A DNA stretch of 57,591 nucleotides from Candidatus Moraniibacteriota bacterium (lineage in GTDB: Bacteria; Patescibacteriota; Minisyncoccia; Moranbacterales; UBA1568): NCBI GenBank assembly GCA_028711705.1, contig JAQTRS010000001.1, forward strand, positions 265,657 through 323,247, in the 5' to 3' direction. The notes beneath the pieces were generated by a model. The model was not told where the DNA came from. It was given only the letters and a program-made list of their open reading frames with translations, and did no database searches. A program made the position numbers and the translations under genes. The number at the start of each line of letters is the position of its first letter. Position 1 is the stretch's first letter. Below are positions 18,145 to 27,359 of the stretch, piece after piece.

Positions 18145-18990
18145 TCATTTACCATTAATTAGGGCTATATTCCTCTTGTAAAAATCGTATGTCTCCTGCA
18201 AACCCTGTCCCATAGGCGTCAATCCGACATTTTCTATAAGCGCATTACTCGCCAATGGGCACACGAGGGTTTCCTGCATACCCTTATCGATAACAGCTAC
18301 CTTTTCATAGATCGATTCTTCGATATGAGAAATCACCTCTCCTAATGTCAGTAATTGTTGCGTCCCAAGGTCGGTGGATCCGTCATAGGATGCCTCGATG
18401 GCAAATCGGACGAATTTGGCCATGTCAGCGGCAAACATAAAATCACGCTTCGCATTCATATCGAAAATTTCCGTCGGCGCATGCATCAGATGATTGCACA
18501 GCACATTGGCGACAAAACTTCCCTGCTTGAATGGTATCTGATACTTCCCAAATATGTTGAACAGCCGGAAAATGACCGGTTTTATGTCATTCGCTTTCGC
18601 ATGCTGCGAAATCACCGATTCAAGGATCGCTTTTCTCTGAGCGTATTCGGAAGTGGGATTGGCATACAGCACTGCCGACGAAAAAAGTATGATCTGAGCA
18701 TTATCCGCGAACCGTATATTGCCAAGCAGCCGCCTCTCCTGTCTCTCAAACTCATCCAGGGATATGGCATTATCAATCAGATGGATCACGATATCAAATT
18801 CCCCTTCGATCCTCTCGGCATAAGGATTCGCGGAAATATACGCATCATTTCGATCTCCTTGAAAAAAAGGTGATTTTGCCACGCCGACAGAATGACACCT
18901 ATAATCGGCGCCCAATTCATCGACGATATTCCTCCCGATAAACCCCTCTCCCCCAAGAAGCAAGATATTTTTCTTATGTGAGCTTAACAT
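18145..18990 (-). CDS. NAD-dependent epimerase/dehydratase family protein
   Basis: An extended-SDR protein of 281 residues. The N-terminal GGEGFIGRNIV is the NAD-binding glycine motif; SSAVLY and YAQRK (YxxxK) form the active site; RDFMFAADMAKFV is the usual sugar-side strand. It is shorter than most epimerases (300-340). The start overlaps the end of the large GT fusion by 7 nt and its stop lies 12 nt before the dehydratase, so the three are co-transcribed. A 4-keto reductase or epimerase acting on the product of one of the dehydratases in this locus is the likely role. Confidence 0.8.
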   Translation of the reverse strand: MLSSHKKNILLLGGEGFIGRNIVDELGADYRCHSVGVAKSPFFQGDRNDAYISANPYAERIEGEFDIVIHLIDNAISLDEFERQERRLLGNIRFADNAQIILFSSAVLYANPTSEYAQRKAILESVISQHAKANDIKPVIFRLFNIFGKYQIPFKQGSFVANVLCNHLMHAPTEIFDMNAKRDFMFAADMAKFVRFAIEASYDGSTDLGTQQLLTLGEVISHIEESIYEKVAVIDKGMQETLVCPLASNALIENVGLTPMGQGLQETYDFYKRNIALINGK

Positions 18991-21900
18991 AATATATCAT
19001 TGTACAGCTTTTTATAATTTTCCGCCAGCATGCCCACCGAAAATTTTTCTTCGACCAGCTTCCTCGCGTTTGAAGAGACTTCCTTCCTCATCTCCGGATT
19101 TTTAATGATCAATTCCAACTTTTTCGCTATTTCATCAGAATTATTCGGTGGTACAAGAAAGCCTGTCACCCCTTCGCTGACGGCGTCGCCTACCCCGCCG
19201 ACATTGGATGCCACCACGCAGACGCCCATTGCCATAGCCTCGATATTCGAAAGCGGAAAACCTTCCATCTTCGACGGCAAGACGAATACATCAGCGGTGC
19301 TCAAAAACCTCGAGATATCCTCTTGATACCCCAAATACTTGATATTGCCGCCGACCGATCCGATAGACTTTTCAATCGAAACCCTCATAGGACCATCCCC
19401 CACGACAAAAAATTTCATTCGATCATTATTCATGATCAGTTTTCTCGCAGCTTCGACAAACACATCCGGATTCTTTTCCGGAGATAGCCTGCCTATGAAA
19501 TATACGGCCAAATCATCTTTTTTCAAATCTAGCTTCTCCCTTTCGCGATACCTATTATACTTTGACGGATCGAATCTGCCATAGCAATCGATACCATTAT
19601 AAATCACGCACACTGAACTCTTCCGGATTCCTTCTTCCAAAAAAGCCGCCCTAACTTTCATGTTATCCGTCGTATGGATATCGATCAAACGGCCCGCTGA
19701 AATAGAGTTCCTCAAATGATCGGCAAGCGTATTGAAAACGGTACTCACTATTTTGATATCCGGAAACTTCTCTTTAACGGTCGGCAAAGAGCTATAAAAA
19801 AAGCTGTTATGCACGATATGTATGATATCGATACTCCTTGTCCTTATATAGTTCAATACGAATTCGAGGTATTCATCCTCCCTCCGGAAAAGATTCGGCA
19901 GATGATAGATATTGCTCGTGATCTCTTTGAACTTATATTCCCATTCATTATCGCTCTTATGTCCGGTTATGATGGAAAAGTTGAATATGTCCTTATTTCT
20001 CAAGCAAAAATTATATACCACCGTCTCAGCGCCACCAAATGTCAGCCATGGCATAATCAACAGGACATTCTTACGATCTAAACTTCCCCGCAAATACTCC
20101 TTCTCATCGAAAAAATTTATAAGCTGGCTGTGTCCGGAGAATATGTATTTCTCTATGGGAACGCCGCGCGCGCTTTTATGAAAATTTGGATGCAGCTTAT
20201 GGATTTTTTGAATGTGCTCATCCTTCTTTTTCTTATCCTCAGTATACCGGGAATCGGCGGCCCTCCGGTATAGAAACAGGGGCTCCGGAATTCTCCTGGC
20301 TACAGCGCCGGATTCTACGGCATTCATCCAAAACTCCCAATCCTCGAATCCGATTCCTGATTTGTATCCCCCGCACTTCTCCCACATGGATCGCCTAAAA
20401 ATGGCGGCTGTGGTGATGATATTATTTTTATAGAGAAGCCTCGGGTTAAATTCCGGTTCCTTGTACACCCTTTCTTCCAATCCAAAAAAATGCATATCGG
20501 AATACACGATATCAATACCCGGATTTGACTCCAAAACGACCAGGGATTTTTCCAAATAAGTGGCATCGATCTTATCATCTGAATCCAAGCAAAGGATGTA
20601 CTTCCCCTTCGCACCCTTAATGCCTTTATTTCGAGCCATCGATACGCCCGCATTGCTTTGGGAAATCTTAATGATTTTGGGATGATTGATCGATTCGAAC
20701 ACATCATTGCTTTCAGTGTCTGTCGAGCCGTCGTTCACGATGATGTATTCAAAATTCTGGAATGTCTGGTTCAAAACGCTCTCAACGGTTTCATTGATCG
20801 TTTTTCCATGGTTATAAAATGGCGTGACGACGGAGATCAATGGACCATCCCATTTCGCGTTGCTGACCTTCTTCGTAATTACTTGGTATTTTTTAGGTAA
20901 AAATTGCCGAGCAATCTCCCGAATGTCTTCGTTCAGGTATTTTTTTGCAGCGCGCAGCAATCGAGCCTCGATTTTCGATTTGATGGTTCTCGCATGATAC
21001 ATGTACACCCTCAACTTATCACGCAACAAGATGACCGGACGGATTATACGGGAATGATACAAATCGTAAAGAGCATCCTCTTTTTCCTGCAGCAAGGCGC
21101 TGTTCTTTTCGATAATAAGGTCTTTTTCCCTTAGAGGAATGTTATTTTGCTGGATTATTTGCTCTTTTCTGAAAAACAGACTCGGGTCAAGGGCGACCTC
21201 GCGACCGGATAGCGCTATCAAATCAGAAACGGTGAAACCATAACGGCTACTCAATATCTCCAATGACGCCTGATCATGGGCCAGCCTGAAAAGCAAAGAG
21301 ATCCCGAAGATTTTATGCGAAATCGTGATATCGTTGTTTAAAGCCAACAGGGCAATGTTATATCTGACATCGATATCATCCTGAATCGGCACGCCTTCCA
21401 GCTCCGGAAAGACTATTTTCACTTCAGTCGCATCAAGATTTAGAAAATTGTCCAGCATAAAAATCATCTCCCATGCGGTTCGTATCCGTTTCTCCGGCTT
21501 ATCCGCACTGATATTCTGACTCTTACTCCTGATCCTATACTTCAATAGCCTTTCCGGCATTATATGGACTTCATATTTCTGACATAACCTGATCCAAAAA
21601 TCCCAATCAGGAACCTGCGCGAACCGCTCGTCATAATAACCGATCCCCCGATAGCAATCCCGCCTGATCAACGCGCTGGGATGAGCGAAGTTGTTTTTTC
21701 CAAAAAAGGCTTCTCTCATCCATCCATACCTGCCCCTATTCTCCTGTTCGAAGTGAACATGATCGAACAGATTCTTGTCAAAAAATTCGTTGCCATCCTC
21801 GTCTATCGGCAAAAGATGCGACACGACCGCTCCGAAATCCCCATGATTATCAAGAAATTCCACCTGCTTTTCCAGCTTATCTTCTACGAACACATCATCG

Positions 21901-22166
21901 GAATTCATCATCGCGATATACTTCCCGGAAGAATTCCGGATGCAATGATTGACGGCAGCAGAAGCTCCTTTGTTCTTATCGAATATGAATAATTTGATTC
22001 TCTTGTCAGTAAACTTTTTGATTTCCTGCACCGTGTCATCGGAAGATCCGTCATCGGTGATAATCAATTCGAAGTCCTGAAAAGTCTGATCCAATATGCT
22101 TTGGATGCACTCTGAGACATACTTCTCATGATTATACGATGGTAAGACGACACTTACTTTTGGCAT
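18984..22166 (-). CDS. Three-domain glycosyltransferase fusion GT2-GT2-GT4
   Basis: A 1060-residue protein with three sugar-transferase domains in a row. Domain 1 (1-230) is GT2 with SVVLPSYNHEKYV, TDDGSSDDT and the metal site MNSDD (87-91). A helical, coiled-coil-prone region (about 330-420) follows. Domain 2 (441-665) is GT2 with SVVTPFYNHGKTI, NDGSTD and LDSDD (527-531). Domain 3 (700-1060) is GT4 with MPWLTFGGAETVV, FIGRLSPEKNPDVF and the EX7E motif in KMEGFPLSNIEAMAMG. All three retain the catalytic motifs, so the protein may add up to three residues of the repeat unit. It follows the aminotransferase gene with 1 nt between them. Confidence 0.9.
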   Translation of the reverse strand: MPKVSVVLPSYNHEKYVSECIQSILDQTFQDFELIITDDGSSDDTVQEIKKFTDKRIKLFIFDKNKGASAAVNHCIRNSSGKYIAMMNSDDVFVEDKLEKQVEFLDNHGDFGAVVSHLLPIDEDGNEFFDKNLFDHVHFEQENRGRYGWMREAFFGKNNFAHPSALIRRDCYRGIGYYDERFAQVPDWDFWIRLCQKYEVHIMPERLLKYRIRSKSQNISADKPEKRIRTAWEMIFMLDNFLNLDATEVKIVFPELEGVPIQDDIDVRYNIALLALNNDITISHKIFGISLLFRLAHDQASLEILSSRYGFTVSDLIALSGREVALDPSLFFRKEQIIQQNNIPLREKDLIIEKNSALLQEKEDALYDLYHSRIIRPVILLRDKLRVYMYHARTIKSKIEARLLRAAKKYLNEDIREIARQFLPKKYQVITKKVSNAKWDGPLISVVTPFYNHGKTINETVESVLNQTFQNFEYIIVNDGSTDTESNDVFESINHPKIIKISQSNAGVSMARNKGIKGAKGKYILCLDSDDKIDATYLEKSLVVLESNPGIDIVYSDMHFFGLEERVYKEPEFNPRLLYKNNIITTAAIFRRSMWEKCGGYKSGIGFEDWEFWMNAVESGAVARRIPEPLFLYRRAADSRYTEDKKKKDEHIQKIHKLHPNFHKSARGVPIEKYIFSGHSQLINFFDEKEYLRGSLDRKNVLLIMPWLTFGGAETVVYNFCLRNKDIFNFSIITGHKSDNEWEYKFKEITSNIYHLPNLFRREDEYLEFVLNYIRTRSIDIIHIVHNSFFYSSLPTVKEKFPDIKIVSTVFNTLADHLRNSISAGRLIDIHTTDNMKVRAAFLEEGIRKSSVCVIYNGIDCYGRFDPSKYNRYREREKLDLKKDDLAVYFIGRLSPEKNPDVFVEAARKLIMNNDRMKFFVVGDGPMRVSIEKSIGSVGGNIKYLGYQEDISRFLSTADVFVLPSKMEGFPLSNIEAMAMGVCVVASNVGGVGDAVSEGVTGFLVPPNNSDEIAKKLELIIKNPEMRKEVSSNARKLVEEKFSVGMLAENYKKLYNDILC

Positions 22167-22167
22167 A

Positions 22168-23310
22168 CTAGTTTCCCTTAAAGCTACTTATCAAATCGCA
22201 GATCCGCTCAGCATCATCAGGCGATATTCCTCCATGAAAAGGCAGTGCCAATACCCGATCAGCCACATCATTGGCAATCGGCAATCGCTCTTCTTTGGCG
22301 GAAAAAAAGTCCCGATAAAATTTGGCATTGCTGCACAATGGATAAAAATATTTTCTTGAAAAAACGTTGTGCTTTTTCAGATTTTCATGGACATAATCGC
22401 GCGAAAAACCAAATTGAGCAGCATTTATCCTGATAACGAAGTACTGCAAACTCTCTTTCGTAACATCCCCGCTTTTCCGCGGCAATATGACCCCATCCAC
22501 ACCCCCCAACCTGTCATGGAAGATGCCTTCGATCATGGCCCTGTGATTCCTCTCTATATCCTTCTCTGTCAGCATCAACAGACCGATCGATGCCTGCAAT
22601 TCATTCATTTTACCATTTATGCCGCATTCGATCACCTCTTCATTCTTGATACCGAAGTTCTTCACGATATCACATTTCTCTTTCAAATGTTTATCCTTAA
22701 AAACGATAGCGCCGCCCTCAACCGTATGAAAAAGTTTGGTCGCGTGAAAACTGAATACGGACGCGTCTCCATAGCATGCAACGCTTTTTCCGTTAAGCTC
22801 CAACTCAAATGCATGCGCAGCATCATAGATAACCTTCAGATCATGCTTCCGAGCAATCTCCGCTATTTTTTCAACCTCGCAAGCTCTCCCAAAAACATGC
22901 ACCGCTAAGATCGCCTTCGTATCAGCCGTTATGAGACTCTCGATTTTCTTGACATCGATATTCATTGAATCCGGATCGATATCGCAAAAAACAGGTTTAA
23001 GACCCGCCCATGTGATCGAGTGCGGCGTTGCCGGAAACGTAAAGGGCGTCGTAATAACTTCCCCGCTAGTGATACCGAGTGTCTTAAACGCGACAATGAG
23101 TCCTATCGTAGCATTTGAAACAAGGGATGTCGGAAATCCATCGAATATCTCGGCTTGGAGACGCGCTTCCAACTCCTGATGCTTATACCCGTTATTCGTG
23201 AGCCACCCCGACTTCCACACCTCTTGCAGTTCACCCTTGAAATCGTCTAAATCCACCAAAACAGGCTTTGCTATAACGACAGGATTTTCAAATGAGGGTC
23301 TGTTAGGCAT
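22168..23310 (-). CDS. DegT/DnrJ/EryC1 sugar aminotransferase
   Basis: A PLP-dependent aminotransferase of 380 residues that aminates keto sugars. The PLP lysine lies in VFSFHATKLFHTVEGGA (Lys near residue 193), with DAAHAFE upstream holding the PLP-pyridine aspartate. The FHATK...EGG form is typical of 4-keto-6-deoxy sugar aminotransferases. It could act on the product of the CapD/PglF-like enzyme in the same operon or on GDP-4-keto-6-deoxymannose from Gmd. The start region has a fair ribosome-site-free leader; the stop is 1 nt from the GT fusion. Confidence 0.9.
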   Translation of the reverse strand: MPNRPSFENPVVIAKPVLVDLDDFKGELQEVWKSGWLTNNGYKHQELEARLQAEIFDGFPTSLVSNATIGLIVAFKTLGITSGEVITTPFTFPATPHSITWAGLKPVFCDIDPDSMNIDVKKIESLITADTKAILAVHVFGRACEVEKIAEIARKHDLKVIYDAAHAFELELNGKSVACYGDASVFSFHATKLFHTVEGGAIVFKDKHLKEKCDIVKNFGIKNEEVIECGINGKMNELQASIGLLMLTEKDIERNHRAMIEGIFHDRLGGVDGVILPRKSGDVTKESLQYFVIRINAAQFGFSRDYVHENLKKHNVFSRKYFYPLCSNAKFYRDFFSAKEERLPIANDVADRVLALPFHGGISPDDAERICDLISSFKGN

Positions 23311-23319
23311 AAATAAGGT

Positions 23320-23862
23320 CTACTGATCAATTTTTTTCGCGACAACCGTATAGTGAATCGGCATCAGAAATCTCTCTGATTCAAGAGCGTTCAGCGCCAA
23401 AATCTCCCACCCATGACTCAACAATGCTCTCCAGCCATGCTCGCTGAATCGCCAGCAATCGGGCAATGGACCGTGTATGCGAAAATCAAAAGGGGCTGAG
23501 AAGAAAGCGAGCCCATCTTGCTTCAGCATCCTTCTGATCTCAACGACCGCAGCAAAAGGATTGAGCGTGTGCTCCAAAACCTCCGCGCACAACACCCTAT
23601 CAAATCGACTGTCAGGTATGATACGCGAATTTTCAACACATATATCCGCGATGTATGTGGCTGAAGAATTCGGATCGATATCTAACGTTTCAATGGAACA
23701 TTCCCTGAACCACTCCTTCGCTCCGGCATGATCCTGGGGCGCAACGTCGAGCAGTAACCCGCCGTCGTCATATTTTTTTGCGCAATCCTCGATAAAATGG
23801 GAAACATTGTCTCTCAGAAGTTTGAAATGTCGCAAATCCCGTTCATCAATTTCTTGTTTCAT
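23320..23862 (-). CDS. Class I SAM-dependent methyltransferase
   Basis: A 180-residue methyltransferase. The first motif reads GGLLLDVAPQDHAGAKEWF, followed by the acidic strand end ETLDIDPNSSATYIADICVE, and then FDRVLCAEVLEHTLNPFAAVVEIRRMLKQDGLAFFSAPFDFRIHG, the usual methyltransf_11 pattern. The Gly-rich motif I is weak (DVAPQDHAG), as in several short sugar-locus methyltransferases. A GGAAG ribosome site precedes the start. It lies 4 nt after the ATP-grasp/HAD gene and 9 nt before the aminotransferase. N- or O-methylation of the amino sugar is possible but not shown. Confidence 0.8.
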   Translation of the reverse strand: MKQEIDERDLRHFKLLRDNVSHFIEDCAKKYDDGGLLLDVAPQDHAGAKEWFRECSIETLDIDPNSSATYIADICVENSRIIPDSRFDRVLCAEVLEHTLNPFAAVVEIRRMLKQDGLAFFSAPFDFRIHGPLPDCWRFSEHGWRALLSHGWEILALNALESERFLMPIHYTVVAKKIDQ

Positions 23863-23866
23863 GCAA

Positions 23867-25156
23867 TTATTTCTTCCAACTGATTAAACTTTCCAAAGAG
23901 CTGACCTCAAACGTCGGTATAGCTTTCTTTTCATAGACAGCCAGGCGTTCCTGAAAAGAATCGTCGATAAAAATTGAGGGATACTCGTTGATATAAGTAT
24001 CCTTGCTATCAGATACGCCGATATCATCTATACTATCGAAAACTTCCGATATCCTGAATTTCTTCAAGACATCCCTGATGTCCTCCCCGAACCTCTCCTT
24101 GTGCCGGGATAATAGATGTATTTTAATTCCCTCGTTAAAACACTGGTATAGATATGCCATTACGACAGGATTCACTTTTCCGTCAAAGATGATGGTATCA
24201 TCCAAATCTATATATACATGCCGATACTCCAATTCCGCCCGGAACCTGTTGAAAAGAGCCCTATCCATCACGATACCATACTGATTCGGCATGATGCGAA
24301 CATCTATACCCAATGTATCAAAAATACTCAATAATGGGAAATTCACGCCTAAATTTCTATATAAGGCCATACTGCCGGCAATACGGGGAGCCACCTCTAA
24401 TAATGATAATTCCCCATTCCGATCCTCTTTTACCTGAAAAAACCACGCTCCATGAAACAGGAGCTTCTGATTGATTTTCTCCGCCATGGACCTGAATTTC
24501 TGCATATCTGCCGGAAATGTACGTACGCTTATACCGCCAGAGATCCGCCCTCGCTCGCGAGCGCCAGAAAAAAGCAACTCCCGATTCTTATCGGTAAAAC
24601 AATCGATGGTGTATTCTTTTCCTGGCAGGTATTCCAACATCAGGAGCGTTGGATCCTTCTTAGCGTAGAATTCGATGTCCTCGATACATGAAGCCGTATA
24701 GGTACCCCTGGATCCCTGCCCGACATCAGGCTTTAAAAAAACAGGGTAGCTGCGGATTTCATCTGCGGACGCATATATCTGCGGCACATTGATACTCCCC
24801 CTCAAGAAATCATATGTTTTCTTTTTCGATCGACAGGTTTCACATGTCTCGACGGGTGAGCTGATAATTCCGCAAGACAACGCCTGCTTGTTTTGTACCA
24901 ATTTCAAAACGACACTGTCATGGGCGGGAAATATGAAATCTATGGCATATTTTTGGACTATCTCCTCCATTCTTTCGATAAAATCCGCATCCTCAACATC
25001 AGGGATATCCCCTATATAATTCGAGTAGACATATTCCCCGTGATTGGAAACGCTTGAACCTCCAAAAAGGGCCACATGTGTAGACCATTTCAACGCATTA
25101 TGTATCTCAAGGGCGATTTCCGAGCCGCAAGGAAAAACAAGGATGTTTTTTTTCAT
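23867..25156 (-). CDS. ATP-grasp ligase fused to a C-terminal HAD domain
   Basis: A 429-residue fusion. Residues 1 to about 300 form a CarB-like ATP-grasp: KKNILVFPCGSE, VFLKPDVGQGSRGTY (ATP loop), MLEYLPGKEYTIDCF, and the metal-binding LSLLEVAPRIAGSMALY. The last ~115 residues are a HAD domain with VYIDLDDTIIFDG (motif I), LLSRHKERFG and FIDDSFQER (motif IV). I start at MKKNILVF; an upstream start adds six residues without support. ATP-grasp enzymes activate a carboxylate with ATP and join it to an amine, alcohol or thiol. In this locus it may amidate or acylate a sugar; which one, and what the HAD part does, is unknown. Confidence 0.85.
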   Translation of the reverse strand: MKKNILVFPCGSEIALEIHNALKWSTHVALFGGSSVSNHGEYVYSNYIGDIPDVEDADFIERMEEIVQKYAIDFIFPAHDSVVLKLVQNKQALSCGIISSPVETCETCRSKKKTYDFLRGSINVPQIYASADEIRSYPVFLKPDVGQGSRGTYTASCIEDIEFYAKKDPTLLMLEYLPGKEYTIDCFTDKNRELLFSGARERGRISGGISVRTFPADMQKFRSMAEKINQKLLFHGAWFFQVKEDRNGELSLLEVAPRIAGSMALYRNLGVNFPLLSIFDTLGIDVRIMPNQYGIVMDRALFNRFRAELEYRHVYIDLDDTIIFDGKVNPVVMAYLYQCFNEGIKIHLLSRHKERFGEDIRDVLKKFRISEVFDSIDDIGVSDSKDTYINEYPSIFIDDSFQERLAVYEKKAIPTFEVSSLESLISWKK

Positions 25157-25210
25157 AACGATAATCGATACCAAATAACCGGCTTATTCCAGATACTGCT
25201 ACTTCGAAAT

Positions 25211-26485
25211 CTATTTCAATACACCTGCGCCTTCCCATATATAATCCAAAACTATCGGACCTTCGTTCTTATTTTTTGAAATGACCCTGAATTTTCGCAT
25301 TTTTTCAGCGAAAGGATACGCGTATGCCAAATGAGGATGTATCCCGATCACATTGGCATAAACATGAAATAAGCCCTCATGAAGAGGAACATGTTTAAAA
25401 TCTATTCGGAAAAATCCATCTTCAACGTATTTTACCGTATCGATTTTATCTAAGAACGTATTTATTCCGAATAGATATACCCCATTCTCGTCATGAATCC
25501 GAACACCGAAATCAACCGTCTTCGACGTATCGAACAATTCAAAATGAACTTTTACGGATACGTCGTCACCGCTCTCGAACACATTTTTTTCATTATTATC
25601 CGCATCAAAAAATTCTATCCTGGAAATTTCAGCAACCCTACGATTCGCATCATTCGCTTCCGATTCTTCATTTTCAACAGCCTTTGCATTCTTTTCTGAT
25701 TGATCTGCACTCTCCTTCTCCTCATCGATAATCCGTCTCTCTTCATCCGACATGTTTTCATATACATACTCGTTTGAAACTTCCTCAGCCGTTCCTATCT
25801 TCATTATCACGCCATTGCGTAAAAGTATCGCTTTATCGCAATACTTCTGTATCACAGAAATATCGTGGGTCACGATAATAACCGTCCGACCCATATCTTT
25901 ATACTTCACGAATTCCGTAAGGCACTTGCTCTGAAAGTTGCTATCCCCCACTGCTAAGACTTCGTCCATCAGGAGGATATCGCGATTAGCATGGATGGAA
26001 ACAGAAAACGCGAGACGGACCTGCATGCCGCTCGAATAATTTTTGAGTTTCTGATCGATAAACTTCTCAAGTTCCGAGAACTTCACGATGTCGTCGAACT
26101 TCTCGTCGATCTGCTTCTGCGTCATCCCGAGCACGGTCGCATTGAGATAGATATTATCCCGTCCCGAAAGCTCGGGATTGAATCCGATACCGAGCTCCAA
26201 AAACGGCGAGATCATCCCATCGATATGCACCCTCCCCTTATTGGGATGATAGATCCCCGCCAGAATCTTCAGCAGCGTCGACTTGCCGCTGCCATTCCGC
26301 CCGATGATACCGAAGAACTCGCCCTTCTTCACCTCGAAGCTCACGTCATCAAGGGCTTTGAACTCTTCGTAGGTGGAGTGCTTGAAGACGCTCACAAAGG
26401 CCCCGCGCAGGCTTGACACCTTTTCATGCGGGATCCTGAATGTCTTGGAGACGTTGTGTACTTTGATGGCGATGTTTTTGTACAT
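25211..26485 (-). CDS. wzt: Polysaccharide ABC exporter ATPase with C-terminal carbohydrate-binding domain (Wzt)
   Basis: A 424-residue ATPase energising polysaccharide export. Walker A is GRNGSGKST (62-70), the ABC signature YSSGMQ (150-155), Walker B ILLMDE (170-175), and the switch histidine is in VTHD (205-208). After a charged linker (245-285) comes a Wzt_C-type beta-sandwich domain (about 287-424) that reads the glycan end. The ATG chosen lies 7 nt after wzm; a much longer open frame runs back into wzm but is out of frame with that gene and lacks similarity. GC changes from about 53% to about 40% near codon 195, so only the N-terminal part resembles the flanking genome. Confidence 0.93.
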   Translation of the reverse strand: MYKNIAIKVHNVSKTFRIPHEKVSSLRGAFVSVFKHSTYEEFKALDDVSFEVKKGEFFGIIGRNGSGKSTLLKILAGIYHPNKGRVHIDGMISPFLELGIGFNPELSGRDNIYLNATVLGMTQKQIDEKFDDIVKFSELEKFIDQKLKNYSSGMQVRLAFSVSIHANRDILLMDEVLAVGDSNFQSKCLTEFVKYKDMGRTVIIVTHDISVIQKYCDKAILLRNGVIMKIGTAEEVSNEYVYENMSDEERRIIDEEKESADQSEKNAKAVENEESEANDANRRVAEISRIEFFDADNNEKNVFESGDDVSVKVHFELFDTSKTVDFGVRIHDENGVYLFGINTFLDKIDTVKYVEDGFFRIDFKHVPLHEGLFHVYANVIGIHPHLAYAYPFAEKMRKFRVISKNKNEGPIVLDYIWEGAGVLK

Positions 26486-26492
26486 AGTTTTG

Positions 26493-27272
26493 CTAGATTT
26501 CTTCGGCGACATTAACGGAAAATTTCCTGTACGCAAGGACGCTGAGTCCGAATCCTGCCACAAGGACAGCAAAAAAAGCACTGTATTGCCAACTCTCCGC
26601 GAAGTGTCCGGTTGTGAGGGATTCCTTGGTGAAGTGGATAATAAAGGCCATCGGATTGGCGAGAAGGACCTGTTGAATGTACAACGGAAGCATCTGAAGC
26701 GGATAGATGATCGGTGTCGCATAGAAAAGAATAGTAAGAACGACCTCCCATACCAAAATAAGATCGCGCAAACGCACGTACAATGGGGCCATCAGAAGAC
26801 CGAATGCCAAGACGATGGCATATATGGAAAGAGAGAATAGGATGAACATCACAACAGCCGCAAAACTCGGCAGGAACTGATACCATGCGAAGAATGCGAT
26901 GATCACCACGAGATTCATCGCATAGACCAGCGCCGAATTGAGCGTGGAGGCGACGATGATCGTCCAACGCGGGATGTATATCTTGGTCACCAATTGCGAC
27001 TTGTTAAGGAGCGACGACATGCTCGCCATCGTTCCTTCGGAAAAGAAGTTGAACATGATAATCGCCGTCAAAAGCTGGAGCGTGTAGTATTCATTACCAC
27101 CAGACCCGCGAGGATTGAAAATGGACGAGAAGACGAAATTGAGGATGGCGAACATGAGCAGCGGCTTAAGCAGGGCCCAGACATACCCCAAAACAGACCC
27201 GTGATAACGGAGTTTGAAATCTGTCTTGGCGAGTACCCAGACCAGCTCGCGGTAATTCTCATGTTTGCGCAT
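26493..27272 (-). CDS. wzm: ABC-2 polysaccharide/polyol-phosphate export permease (Wzm)
   Basis: A 259-residue inner membrane permease with six hydrophobic helices. The N-terminal LVWVLAKTDFKLRYHGSVLGYVWALLKPLLMFAIL is typical of Wzm/TagG/KpsM proteins, and YATPIIYPLQMLP stands in the last third, as in the family. It forms the pore for the polysaccharide with Wzt, encoded 7 nt downstream. The start follows TAAGGGATACTATG. GC is close to that of the housekeeping genes, unlike the transferase genes of the locus. Confidence 0.92.
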   Translation of the reverse strand: MRKHENYRELVWVLAKTDFKLRYHGSVLGYVWALLKPLLMFAILNFVFSSIFNPRGSGGNEYYTLQLLTAIIMFNFFSEGTMASMSSLLNKSQLVTKIYIPRWTIIVASTLNSALVYAMNLVVIIAFFAWYQFLPSFAAVVMFILFSLSIYAIVLAFGLLMAPLYVRLRDLILVWEVVLTILFYATPIIYPLQMLPLYIQQVLLANPMAFIIHFTKESLTTGHFAESWQYSAFFAVLVAGFGLSVLAYRKFSVNVAEEI

Positions 27273-27307
27273 AGTATCCCTTAAAGTGTGTAGTACGATA
27301 CGTTATG

Positions 27308-27341
27308 CATGAGAGACAAAGCTTTCGCATTGTCTCTCATG
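27308..27341. terminator. 12-bp hairpin after the cupredoxin gene
   Basis: Arms CATGAGAGACAA and its exact complement with a 10-nt loop lie between the cupredoxin stop and the wzm start. There is no T-tract on either strand, so it is a weak or factor-dependent terminator, an mRNA-end stabiliser, or a regulator site. Confidence 0.45.
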
Positions 27342-27359
27342 TGTCGCCTGCCTTCGGTA

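Noticed and set aside
26486-26722. 79-codon N-terminal extension of wzt
   Set aside because: It lies wholly inside wzm in another frame and matches nothing in ABC ATPases; the ATG 7 nt after wzm starts the family-typical sequence.
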